38,490 bases of DNA from Candidatus Desulfovibrio intestinipullorum (GTDB lineage: Bacteria; Desulfobacterota; Desulfovibrionia; Desulfovibrionales; Desulfovibrionaceae). The stretch covers positions 1-38,490 of the forward strand of contig DXHV01000065.1 of the NCBI GenBank assembly GCA_019113165.1, in the 5' to 3' direction. Position numbers and translations under genes: made by a program. This document shows, in pieces, positions 16,742 to 23,927 of the stretch. Numbering within the stretch: the stretch's first letter is position 1; every line of letters starts with the position of its first letter. The notes under the pieces are model-generated. The model saw only the letters and a list, made by a program, of their open reading frames with translations, made no database searches and had not been told where the DNA came from.

Positions 16742-16840
16742 CTAGTGTTTAATTTTATTAGTCCACATCCTGCTATCGATTGAAAATCACTGTATTTTCA
16801 GACGCATGTAGCATGATGGATTTTTGTAATTAGACACTAG
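16742..16840. mobile_element. 99-bp MITE-like element with inverted ends and CTAG duplication
   Basis: CTAGTGTTTAATT (16742-16754) is repeated in inverted order at 16828-16840 (AATTAGACACTAG) with one mismatch. If CTAG at each end is a 4-bp target duplication, the element is 16746-16836 with TG...CA ends and 9-bp inverted repeats. Its interior is AT-rich and has a hairpin TGAAAAT/ATTTTCA (from about 16780), but no coding capacity. A non-autonomous insertion element is the simplest reading. Members of the IS5 group are known to target YTAR tetranucleotides such as CTAG; I cannot assign the parent. The right-hand CTAG gives the stop codon of the neighbouring minus-strand gene. Confidence 0.55.
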
Positions 16841-18504
16841 CGCGATTCTTCTGTAAGCCAGTCCAGAGAAGGCAGCATGGTAATGGGTGCTGCCAGCGCG
16901 CTCCAGCGCTTGTATTCCGCCGCCTTGACCCATTGCCACTGATAGCCGCAGAGCTGCGCAATCAGTCCCTCGCAGGCAACCATGACATCCAGGGTGTCCA
17001 CGCAGCCAAGAGCCCTGGCCGCAGCCGAGGCCGAGGGGAACATGCAGAGCATGCCGCCCTTCAGCGTGGAGCAGCAGACCGAACGATCGCTCAGGGACTG
17101 CATGCGGGGCTTCACCCTTCTGCGCATCGCCTCCACTGTGGCCGGGCTTGCCGGAGCGGAGGCAGCCCCCTTTGAAGACGCCGGGGACGCCCCGGCACTG
17201 ACGGCTGCATCCTGTGCAGAGGCCGGAGCAGCAGGGCTTTGTGCAGGCTTGTCCTGACTGGCCGGTTCCTGTGCCTGCTCGGGCTTCCCGGATTCTGCGG
17301 CCGGCTCGTCCTGTCCGGTGTTTTTGAGCATCTGCATCAGACTGCCATTGGCAGCCTGTTCAGTATCTGCCTGCTTCGCAAGCGTGTCGGCTGCTGCCGG
17401 ATCTGCCTGTGCGGCCTCCTGGGCAGGCTCGGCCTTGGGGGCAGGCGCAGGCGGCGTGGCGTCCTGGGGCTTTTTGAGGAGCTGCGCCAGAATGCGATCC
17501 GCTTCCTCCTGTACCCTGGCAAAGGACGTCTTGCCGGACTCTTCTTCGGCCGTCTCCGCGCCCCGGACAGGTTCCGGTGCCGCTGGGGCCTGGACCACAA
17601 CCTTCTCGCGGAGGACTCTGGCCTCTTCAGCCTCCTGGGCTTCCTGAACCTTCTTCGCAGACTCGGCTTCCTGCTTGGATTGTGCCGCAGCCCGGGCCGC
17701 TTCTGCCAGGCGCTGGGCCTTGTCCTTCAGTGCCTGTCTGGCCTGGGCGACCTTTGCGGCAGCAGCCGTTTCCTCGGCAAGCTTCCTGGCATCTTCTGCC
17801 CTGCCCCAGCAGAGATTGTCGGCCCTGTTGTCCTTCAGATCGCCGTTCTTGTGCAGCACGACTTCCCCTTCGCGAGGAGTCTGGGCCACAAAAGCCCTGG
17901 CCACCAGTTCCTCCACGTCAAAATTCGTGACCGTGCTCTTGCCAAGCCTGCGACCGCTCTTGTTGCGGAAGGAATAGAGCGAGACCTGGGGCCTGCCTTC
18001 TGCCGAAACGGTCTGGCGCAGGATGAAGCTTGGGGTCATGGACAGGGAACGCACATTGCCAAGTTCGCTCACCTGATAGGAACCGACATACCCGGGAATG
18101 TCCTTCCACTGTTCACCGGACTGCAGATCGTCAGACGGCTCCTTGCCCTTTCCGCTCCCCTGGTCTTCCCGGGCTGCAGAAGTGCCCTGTGCAGATGCGG
18201 CTGAAGACGAGGTCTGAGAATTCTTGTCAGGAGTGGCAGAGGTCTGGTTCACACCTTCAGGAAAGGTCTTTTCCAGAAGTTCGCTGACATAAAAAGTCTG
18301 CTTTTTTCCTTTCTGGGAAAGAAAGACAATCTGCCCGCCATCTGCCGGATGCAATTTTATAAGGCGCGGCTTTGCAAAATGCAGGGAACGGACACGTCCG
18401 CAAGAACTTATTTCGTAACTTTCCTCATAATCTTTGACAGGTTTCCAGATTTCCTGCTGCTTGTTCTTGTCTGCTGCATGGGATGTACTTGATACAGGAC
18501 TCAT
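16837..18504 (-). CDS. NUMOD4-NUMOD4-HNH-coiled linker-NUMOD1 protein
   Basis: A 555-residue protein with AGAGG before its ATG. Residues 19-41 (IWKPVKDYEESYEISSCGRV...) and 132-154 (QWKDIPGYVGSYQVSELGNV...) are NUMOD4 motifs, each followed by a similar beta-like segment ending FYVSELLEKTF or FDVEELVARAF, so the N-terminal unit is duplicated. Only the second is followed by an HNH-type motif (LHKNGDLKDNRADNLCW, 217-233). A charged helical stretch (238-305) and a Pro/Ala/Gln-rich linker (306-455) come next. The end (475-526) fits NUMOD1/IENR1: LKGGMLCMFPSASAAARALG followed by CGYQWQW. Such modules occur in homing endonucleases of introns and phages and bind DNA. Here there is no visible intron host, so the role (homing enzyme, restriction-like or regulator) is inferred only. 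Its stop codon lies in the element at 16742-16840. Confidence 0.75.
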   Translation of the reverse strand: MSPVSSTSHAADKNKQQEIWKPVKDYEESYEISSCGRVRSLHFAKPRLIKLHPADGGQIVFLSQKGKKQTFYVSELLEKTFPEGVNQTSATPDKNSQTSSSAASAQGTSAAREDQGSGKGKEPSDDLQSGEQWKDIPGYVGSYQVSELGNVRSLSMTPSFILRQTVSAEGRPQVSLYSFRNKSGRRLGKSTVTNFDVEELVARAFVAQTPREGEVVLHKNGDLKDNRADNLCWGRAEDARKLAEETAAAAKVAQARQALKDKAQRLAEAARAAAQSKQEAESAKKVQEAQEAEEARVLREKVVVQAPAAPEPVRGAETAEEESGKTSFARVQEEADRILAQLLKKPQDATPPAPAPKAEPAQEAAQADPAAADTLAKQADTEQAANGSLMQMLKNTGQDEPAAESGKPEQAQEPASQDKPAQSPAAPASAQDAAVSAGASPASSKGAASAPASPATVEAMRRRVKPRMQSLSDRSVCCSTLKGGMLCMFPSASAAARALGCVDTLDVMVACEGLIAQLCGYQWQWVKAAEYKRWSALAAPITMLPSLDWLTEESR

Positions 18505-18992
18505 GAGAACCTCTCCGACTCAAAAAATAAAGAATTATGCTGAATGCTGGGCAGTTATCTTTTGGGGCAAGACTTTAGCCAAGCACGATTCTCACGTCAA
18601 GCATCTTGTCGACAGGAACATGTTTTCGGACTCTTCATGGCTTTCTGTGGGGCAACCAAGCAGCTCGCGCCCTTGAGTTGATTGGGATTGATGGGCTGGG
18701 ATACAGAATCCCGGGAGGACAAGAAAGCTAACCAGCAAAGACAATTGGTAAATTCTCTGGTAATATCGTTGCGCCACAGACAGTGGCGGCAGACATCAAG
18801 AGAGGCACACAGTACCTGAAAAGACAGCTCTTGAGGAGGAAAACGGCTCAGGAGTTTGAAGAACTACCCGCAACTTACCCCAAAGAGCCTTTTTTTCGCA
18901 GGCATAAAAAGAGTGATGCCGCCAGGAAAGCCTGTGCTTCCCTGGCGGCATGCATGAATGAATCGCTGCAGTCCGGCAGATTACGGGGCAGA
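18505..18992. other. Gene-free stretch with terminator
   Basis: The left part (18505-18780) is less G+C-rich than its neighbours and is the upstream region of the NUMOD/HNH gene. A frame around 18740-18910 reads fairly well (VAADIKRGTQYLKRQLLRR) but has no start with a ribosome site and no recognised similarity; it could be a remnant. Confidence 0.35.
18906..18951 (-). terminator. Terminator of the YgiW/YdeI-type gene
   Basis: ATGCCGCCAGG (18916-18926) pairs perfectly with 18941-18951; reading on the minus strand the stem is followed by CACTCTTTTTATG. Confidence 0.8.
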
Positions 18993-19370
18993 TTACGGCA
19001 GGACTGTCAGGGTTTCCGTATCAAATTCATTGGGCTTGAAGGTTTCGGCGTCCACTTCGCCGCACAGACGCACCTTGGTGGCAGGTGTCACCACCTGGTT
19101 GCCGAAGACATAATCGTCAATCTCGACCACCATGCTGCCGCTGGCGTCCTGGAAGGTGTAGTGCTCGTTGTCCGTGGCAACCTTGTTGACAATCTTGCCG
19201 GTCATGCACACCTGTTCGCGATCAAACTTCAGGGACAGCACCTTGTCAACGGACATGTCCACGGCACCAGTGGTTGAAGTCGGTCCCTCAAAGGCTGCAA
19301 GGGCAAGAGAGGGGGCTGCAGTCAGAGTGGCAGTCACAAGCAGGGCGCCTAAGACGAGTTGGGTCTTCAT
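18993..19370 (-). CDS. YgiW/YdeI-family periplasmic OB-fold (BOF) protein
   Basis: A 125-residue protein starts at the ATG at 19370, with AGGAG upstream. It has a signal peptide (MKTQLVLGALLVTATLTAAP, cleavage near LALA-A) and then the full BOF pattern: FEGPTSTTGAVDMSVDKVL, VCMTGKIVNKVATDNEHYTF, DASGSMVVEIDDYVFGNQVV and KVRLCGEVDAE. Family members are small periplasmic OB-fold proteins linked to stress tolerance (for example hydrogen peroxide, cadmium or antimicrobial-peptide responses in enteric bacteria); the ligand is not settled. Length and motif order are normal. It is a single-gene unit with its own terminator, beside but divergent from the HU/IHF gene. Confidence 0.85.
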   Translation of the reverse strand: MKTQLVLGALLVTATLTAAPSLALAAFEGPTSTTGAVDMSVDKVLSLKFDREQVCMTGKIVNKVATDNEHYTFQDASGSMVVEIDDYVFGNQVVTPATKVRLCGEVDAETFKPNEFDTETLTVLP

Positions 19371-19773
19371 GATACATCTCCTTACTGTTGGGGGAAGAGT
19401 TCTTTTGTGTACGAAGGCACTATGCAAAAACTGACGTCAAGAAAGTGTTAAGACCCTACGCTTTACCGGCTCTTTTTGCAAAAAAGGGCTTTCCTGCAAA
19501 GAAAGACGAGCCCCAAAAGGCTGCTCTGGGAGGGGATTTCGCTCTCCCAGGCCTCCTGAAACCAACAGCAGGCAAAAACAGCTCCAAGTCTTTATGTTCA
19601 GTGACAAATTTCTCCCTGCAGGCACCCAGGCCCGATACTCTTTCCTTTTTCTCTGTTTGGAGCTATTTGAGAGGACCGCGCTGCGAGATTCAGTCCAGAG
19701 GCTTGACATTTCATAAAAATCGGGCAGACTGCGCATCATGCGACTAGCGCCGCATGTAAGGAGGATTGCTGGC
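19371..19773. other. Divergent intergenic region
   Basis: About 400 bp between two divergent genes. TTGACA at 19703-19708 is a plausible -35 for the HU/IHF gene, but its -10 (CAGACT, 19725-19730, 16-bp spacing) is poor. A hairpin at 19526-19550 (CTGGGAG/CTCCCAG) has no T tract. TTTTTGCAAAAAA near 19480 is a short AT palindrome. No gene seen. Confidence 0.4.
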
Positions 19774-20133
19774 ATGACCAAGAAACTTAGACGCAAACCT
19801 GTGACTGTGAAAACAGGCCACACCCTGGTGAAGGCAGACATTGTTGATAATGTCAGAGAGGCCACCGGGCTTACTGTCGACGAGGCAAAGAAGGGCGTTG
19901 AAGGCCTGATCACCCTCCTCAAGCGCGGCCTTGTGGAAGATCGCTCCGTTCTCATCTCCAGCTTCGGCAAGTTTGAAGCTAGGCTGAAGAAGCCCCGTCC
20001 CGGACGCAATCCCAAGACCGGTGAAAAGATGATCCTCTCCGAACGCATGGTTGCGACCTTCAAGCTTTCCCGCAAGCTTCGTGCCCAGCTGAACGAGGAG
20101 TGGCAGGAAGACGGCGTCGAAGAGGGCTACTAG
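19774..20133 (+). CDS. HU/IHF-family DNA-binding protein
   Basis: The 119-residue protein starts at the ATG at 19774, since AAGGAGG (19758-19764) is 9 nt upstream; an ATG at 19738 would read through the ribosome site. It shows the HU/IHF fold: helical part VKADIVDNVREATGLTVDEA (about 19-40), the beta-arm LISSFGKFEARLKKPRPGRN (about 60-79) with NPKTGE, and C-terminal helix. It has an N-terminal basic extension (MTKKLRRKPVTVKTG) and an acidic tail (WQEDGVEEGY), longer than the normal 90-95 residues. It binds and bends DNA in the nucleoid. The PRPGRNPKTGE arm is IHF-like, but the subtype (HU or IHF) is not certain. It is a single-gene unit. Confidence 0.92.
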   Translation: MTKKLRRKPVTVKTGHTLVKADIVDNVREATGLTVDEAKKGVEGLITLLKRGLVEDRSVLISSFGKFEARLKKPRPGRNPKTGEKMILSERMVATFKLSRKLRAQLNEEWQEDGVEEGY

Positions 20134-20165
20134 AAAGCCGGATTCGTTCTCTGCACAAATTCTGT

Positions 20166-20205
20166 AAGAGCAGGCCTTTGGCAATCAAGGACCTGCTCTT
20201 TTTTT
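20166..20205 (+). terminator. Terminator of the HU/IHF gene
   Basis: AAGAGCAGG (20166-20174) pairs with CCTGCTCTT (20192-20200), with a partly paired loop (CCTT/AAGG), and a run of seven T follows the stem from 20199. Confidence 0.88.
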
Positions 20206-20334
20206 GTGCTCGCTTTTTTCCCTGTGACCGCCCTGCTGCACGGGCAGATGCACAAAAAACTCCCTTGTCAGGCAGCCCCTTGTCGGTATCCTGCTTTCCG
20301 TCAGGAAAGAGCGGCCGGGACTGCCTTCTCGGGC

Positions 20335-21833
20335 CTAAAAGGTATAGGCAAAAATGAGCTGGGCCTTCCAGGCGTCCTGCTTCTCGTAAGCCCTCACAAG
20401 GCTGCCGCCCTTCTTCCAGGTGTCCTGATCAACAAAATTGGCGAGATAGCCCAGTTCCAGATTGATTTCCATATTTTCGTACATCTCGTAGCGGTTGATC
20501 AGGTTGAATTCCAGCAGGCCGTCGTTCCTGGTCAGGTAGAGGCCGTCGGCAACACCTTCCTGCCAGCCAATGGGCGAGGCATAGACTGCCATTTCCGGCG
20601 AATTGGTGCCGCCCCAGTAGGCCACACGGAAGGTATGGGACAAGTCCTCCACAAGGCTGACATCCCTGAGCTGCAGGCCTATGCCCCAGGTACCTGCATA
20701 GTTCAGCGTCCTGTCATAGAGATCAGGATTGGAGCCCCAGCCCCAGTTGTCATCGCCCATGATGGAGGTGAAATTGCCCTTGGCCTCAATGGAGGGCAGC
20801 CGTTCGGAGCCATTGCCCGGATTGCCATCGTCACCCGAAGCATACCAGCCAAACAGGCCGGGGGTGCCCCAGTCCGTCTGGTATTCGATCAGAGCCTTCA
20901 CAAGCCAGCCTTCCCGCCTGGTATCGGCAAAGTGCGGTCCAACTCCCCCGCTTTTGTAGGCCTCCATCGAGCCCAGGCTCTCTGCAAAGCCGTAGTTGAT
21001 GTCGATCTCGATGTTCAGAGGCTCCAGGAAGGACAGCTGAATCGGAAGCCCCGCCCAGAAGGCACTGGTCCAGGCATGCCTGCGCCCTGGATCGTCCTGA
21101 TCCATCTTCCTGGCATAGAGATCCGTGGGGCCTTCGCCCTGATCGTAGCCCCGGTAGGCATTCTGGCCCACAAGGCCATACATAACCCAGGGCGTCAGTT
21201 CCACGCCGTCAAAGGTCAGCGGCACGGACAGGGCAATCAGGTCTATATTGTCGAGATAGCTGGTTTTGTCGTTGCCGTGACCGCTCTCAACGCTTGTGTA
21301 GTTGTCATTGTAGGGACGGCCCCACATGAGGGTGGCGCCCACGTTCTCGCTGAACTGCCAGTTCAGGGTCACGGCAGCCAGGGCATCGGTATCCAGGATG
21401 CTGGATCCTCCGGCCACGTTGGGCAGTTCAATGGGCTGCAGGCCCATGCGGACCTTCAGGTCCGTGTCCGGCACGACCCAGTCCATGTAGGATTGAGCAC
21501 ACCCACGTTCCTGCCGTCCGCGCCCAGGGCACCGCCGCTTTCGGCATTGCCCTAGGTGGTTTCCAGAAGCTCGAAGAGCACTGTGCCGGACAGGTTCTCC
21601 GAGGCCACGGCATCCAGCTGCAGGCGGATCCTCTGCATGACGCTGAACGTGTCCCTGTCTTCCATCTTCTGCCGCTCGCCGATGAATGTGCGCACCCTGT
21701 TGATGAGGTTGCCATCCCCTGCTCCAAAGCCCATCAGCCACTCTCCATGGGCCTTGAACTCAATGGCCTGCACCGAAACCGTTCCTGACAGGAACAGGCC
21801 GGCAGCCAGCAGTAGCGTCACAAACTTCTTCAT
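20335..21833 (-). pseudogene. Broken copy of a homotrimeric porin
   Basis: The gene starts normally at 21833 (GGAGGG upstream) with a signal peptide MKKFVTLLLAAGLFLSGTVS. It is very similar to the intact paralogue at 22220-23758. Two lesions are visible. First, an amber TAG at 21552-21554 replaces the Trp codon of the intact copy (LLETT-stop where the paralogue has LLETTW). Second, one base is missing at 21491/21492 (CTCAATCC where the paralogue has CTCAATGCC), shifting the frame. After that, about 380 codons continue in the correct porin frame to a normal YTF end, without further stops. The lesions look recent. A truncated exported fragment of about 93 residues may still be made. Confidence 0.93.
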
Positions 21834-22219
21834 TGCCCTCCAGAGAAGAAGGATTGTCATTGTATGGTGTGGTGGGAAGGCTTCCCGTAGGAGCGCTGCA
21901 CTCCGGAATGCAGGGAAGGCAGTGCTTCTCGAACGCTCTGCACTGGGCTCTGCTGCACAGGGCATGCCTGCAGACAGGATGAGACATTCTTCCGGATCAG
22001 CAGCGTGGACAGCCATCACAGGGACCAGATCCCCTCTGATCTTCCCTCAGTGCTCCTCTTCTATGCCGGAATGCCTTTCCGGAGATTGTCGGCCTGTGAC
22101 AAAATGCGAACAAAACAGGGGTGCCCACCAAGATAGAATGAGCACCCCATGATAAGGAAGGAACGCTGCTCCGGGGCGTATGCCGCCCCGAAGCAGCAGG
22201 AAAGTCAAATGGGTTTCAA
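21834..22219. other. Intergenic stretch between the two porin copies
   Basis: The 386 bp hold the upstream region of the pseudogene and the hairpin of the intact paralogue. No other gene is seen. Confidence 0.4.
22165..22197 (-). terminator. Hairpin after the intact porin
   Basis: GCTGCT-C-CGGGGCG (22165-22178) pairs with CGCCCCG-A-AGCAGC (22184-22197), one mismatch, 5-nt loop. The following minus-strand sequence is only moderately T-rich. Confidence 0.55.
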
Positions 22220-23758
22220 CTAGAAGGAATAGGCGAAGATCAGCTGGGCCTTCCAGGCATCCTGCTTTTCATAGATAGAGCCCATGTTACCACCGGCCTT
22301 CTTCCATGTGTCGTCATCAAAGAAGTTGACCATGTAGCCCAGTTCCAGGTTGATCTCGAAGTTCTCGTACATCTGATACTTGTTGATCAGGTTGAATTCG
22401 AGCAGGCCGTCGTTCCTGGTCAGGTAGAGACCGTCTGTCGTGGCAGAGTCGGAGTAGCCGGCATTCCAGGCCATGGGATCTGTGGCATACTTGGCCATCT
22501 CGGGGGAGTTGGTGCCGCCCCAGTAGGCCACGCGGAAGGTGTGGGAGAGATCTTCCACAAAGCTCATTTCCTTGAGCTGCAGGCCGATGCCCCAGGTACC
22601 GGCGTAGTTCAGGGTGCGGTCGTAGAAGCCGCCATTGGAGGCCCAGCCGTAGTTGTCGTCACCCATGATGGAGGTGAAGTTGCCCTTGGCTTCGATGGCA
22701 GGCAGGCGCTCGGAACCGTTCTTGGGATTGCTGTCGTCACCGGAAGCATACCAGCCGAAGATGCCGGGGGTACCCCAGTCCATCTTGTATTCGATAAGGG
22801 CCTTGGCCAGCCAGCCTTCGCGTCTGGAGTCGGCACGCTTCCATGCGCCAGTATACGTGTTTTGAAGATCATAGCGGCCGATGCTCTCCACATAGCCGTA
22901 GTTGAGGTCCACTTCGATGTTCAGCGGATCCCAGAAGGAGAGCTTGAAGGGCAGGCCGGCCCAGAAGGCGCTGGTATTGGCATGACGGCGTGTCAGGTCA
23001 GCAGGGGCAACGCCGTTGAAGGCAAAGAGATCGGTGGGACCGGGATATTCATCAGTCAAGTTCCCTGCATCATCATAGTTGTTACGGCCGACATTCTGGC
23101 CGATGATGCCGTACATGATCCAGGGGGTCACTTCAATGCCGTCAAAGGTGATCGGCACGGACAGGGCAATCAGATCCAGGTTGTCCAGGTAGTTGTTCTT
23201 TCTGTTGTCAATACCGTCACCCGTGTAGTTGTCATTGTAGGGACGGCCCCACATGAGGGTGGCGCCCACGTTTTCGTTGAACTGATAGTTCAGGGTCACG
23301 GCAGCCAGGGCATCGGTGTTCAGGATGCTGGAACCGCCGGCCACGTTGGGCATTTCAATGGGCTGCAGGCCCATGCGGACCTTCAGGTCGGTGTTCGGCA
23401 CGGCCCAGTCGATGTAGGCATTGAGCACGCCCACGATCTGGCCGTCGGCACCCAGGGCGCCGCCGCTTTCGGCATTGCCCCAGGTGGTTTCCAGCAGTTC
23501 AAAGAGCACGGTACCGGACAGGTTCTCGGAGGCCACGGCGTCCAGCTGCAGACGCACACGCTGCATGGCGCTGAACTTGTCGTCGTTGTCAGCCTTCTGC
23601 TTGCCATTAGCAGTACGAATCTGATTGATCAGATTGCCTTCACCAACACCGAAGCCCATCAGCCATTCACCCTGGGCCTTGAATTCAATGGCGCTGGCGG
23701 GCACAGTGCCTGCCACAAAAAGGCCAGCAGCCAGAATCAGTGTCATAAGCTTTTTCAT
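22220..23758 (-). CDS. Outer-membrane homotrimeric porin (Desulfovibrio type), intact paralogue
   Basis: A 512-residue protein starts at the ATG at 23758, nine nt after GGGG. It has a signal peptide (MKKLMTLILAAGLFVAGTVP, cleavage near ASA) and mature start IEFKAQGEWLMGFGVGEGNL. Repeated barrel segments include WGRPYNDNYTGDG, DWGTPGIFGWYASGDD and AYWGGTNSPEM; the end LIFAYSF carries the terminal Phe needed for outer-membrane insertion. It lies 170 bp after feoB on the same strand, so it might receive read-through. It is probably a main diffusion pore; metal-related use is only a guess from the position. The near copy at 20335-21833 is broken. Confidence 0.93.
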   Translation of the reverse strand: MKKLMTLILAAGLFVAGTVPASAIEFKAQGEWLMGFGVGEGNLINQIRTANGKQKADNDDKFSAMQRVRLQLDAVASENLSGTVLFELLETTWGNAESGGALGADGQIVGVLNAYIDWAVPNTDLKVRMGLQPIEMPNVAGGSSILNTDALAAVTLNYQFNENVGATLMWGRPYNDNYTGDGIDNRKNNYLDNLDLIALSVPITFDGIEVTPWIMYGIIGQNVGRNNYDDAGNLTDEYPGPTDLFAFNGVAPADLTRRHANTSAFWAGLPFKLSFWDPLNIEVDLNYGYVESIGRYDLQNTYTGAWKRADSRREGWLAKALIEYKMDWGTPGIFGWYASGDDSNPKNGSERLPAIEAKGNFTSIMGDDNYGWASNGGFYDRTLNYAGTWGIGLQLKEMSFVEDLSHTFRVAYWGGTNSPEMAKYATDPMAWNAGYSDSATTDGLYLTRNDGLLEFNLINKYQMYENFEINLELGYMVNFFDDDTWKKAGGNMGSIYEKQDAWKAQLIFAYSF

Positions 23759-23797
23759 TGTTGTAAACCCCAAATGAAAAATAAGTGGAAAGGTTTG

Positions 23798-23875
23798 ATG
23801 ATGAGCCGCCTTCCTTGTTCCGTGCGGGCAAAAGTCTACGCTTCCTTGCGTCGTATGACGGGGCTGGCTCATCAT
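23798..23875. repeat. 10-bp inverted repeat in the porin leader region
   Basis: ATGATGAGCC (23798-23807) and GGCTCATCAT (23866-23875) are perfect inverse copies 58 bp apart. They could pair in the RNA or serve as a double regulator site. Confidence 0.5.
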
Positions 23876-23882
23876 TCCCCAC

Positions 23883-23916
23883 CTGAGCAGACGGGGGTGA
23901 CGCCCCGTCCGCTCAG
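23883..23916 (-). terminator. Hairpin after feoB
   Basis: CTGAGC-A-GACGGGG (23883-23896) pairs with CCCCGTC-C-GCTCAG (23903-23916), a strong stem with one mismatch only 12 bp after the feoB stop. There is no T tract, so it may protect the 3' end rather than terminate. Confidence 0.5.
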
Positions 23917-23927
23917 ATAAGGGAGAG

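Noticed and set aside
18740-18960. Possible gene remnant on the plus strand (VAADIKRGTQYLKRQ...)
   Set aside because: It has no start with a ribosome site, no similarity I recognise, and it runs into the terminator of the opposite gene.
21552-21554. In-frame TAG read as pyrrolysine rather than stop
   Set aside because: The intact paralogue has Trp at this position, porins do not use pyrrolysine, and a nearby one-base loss independently breaks the frame.
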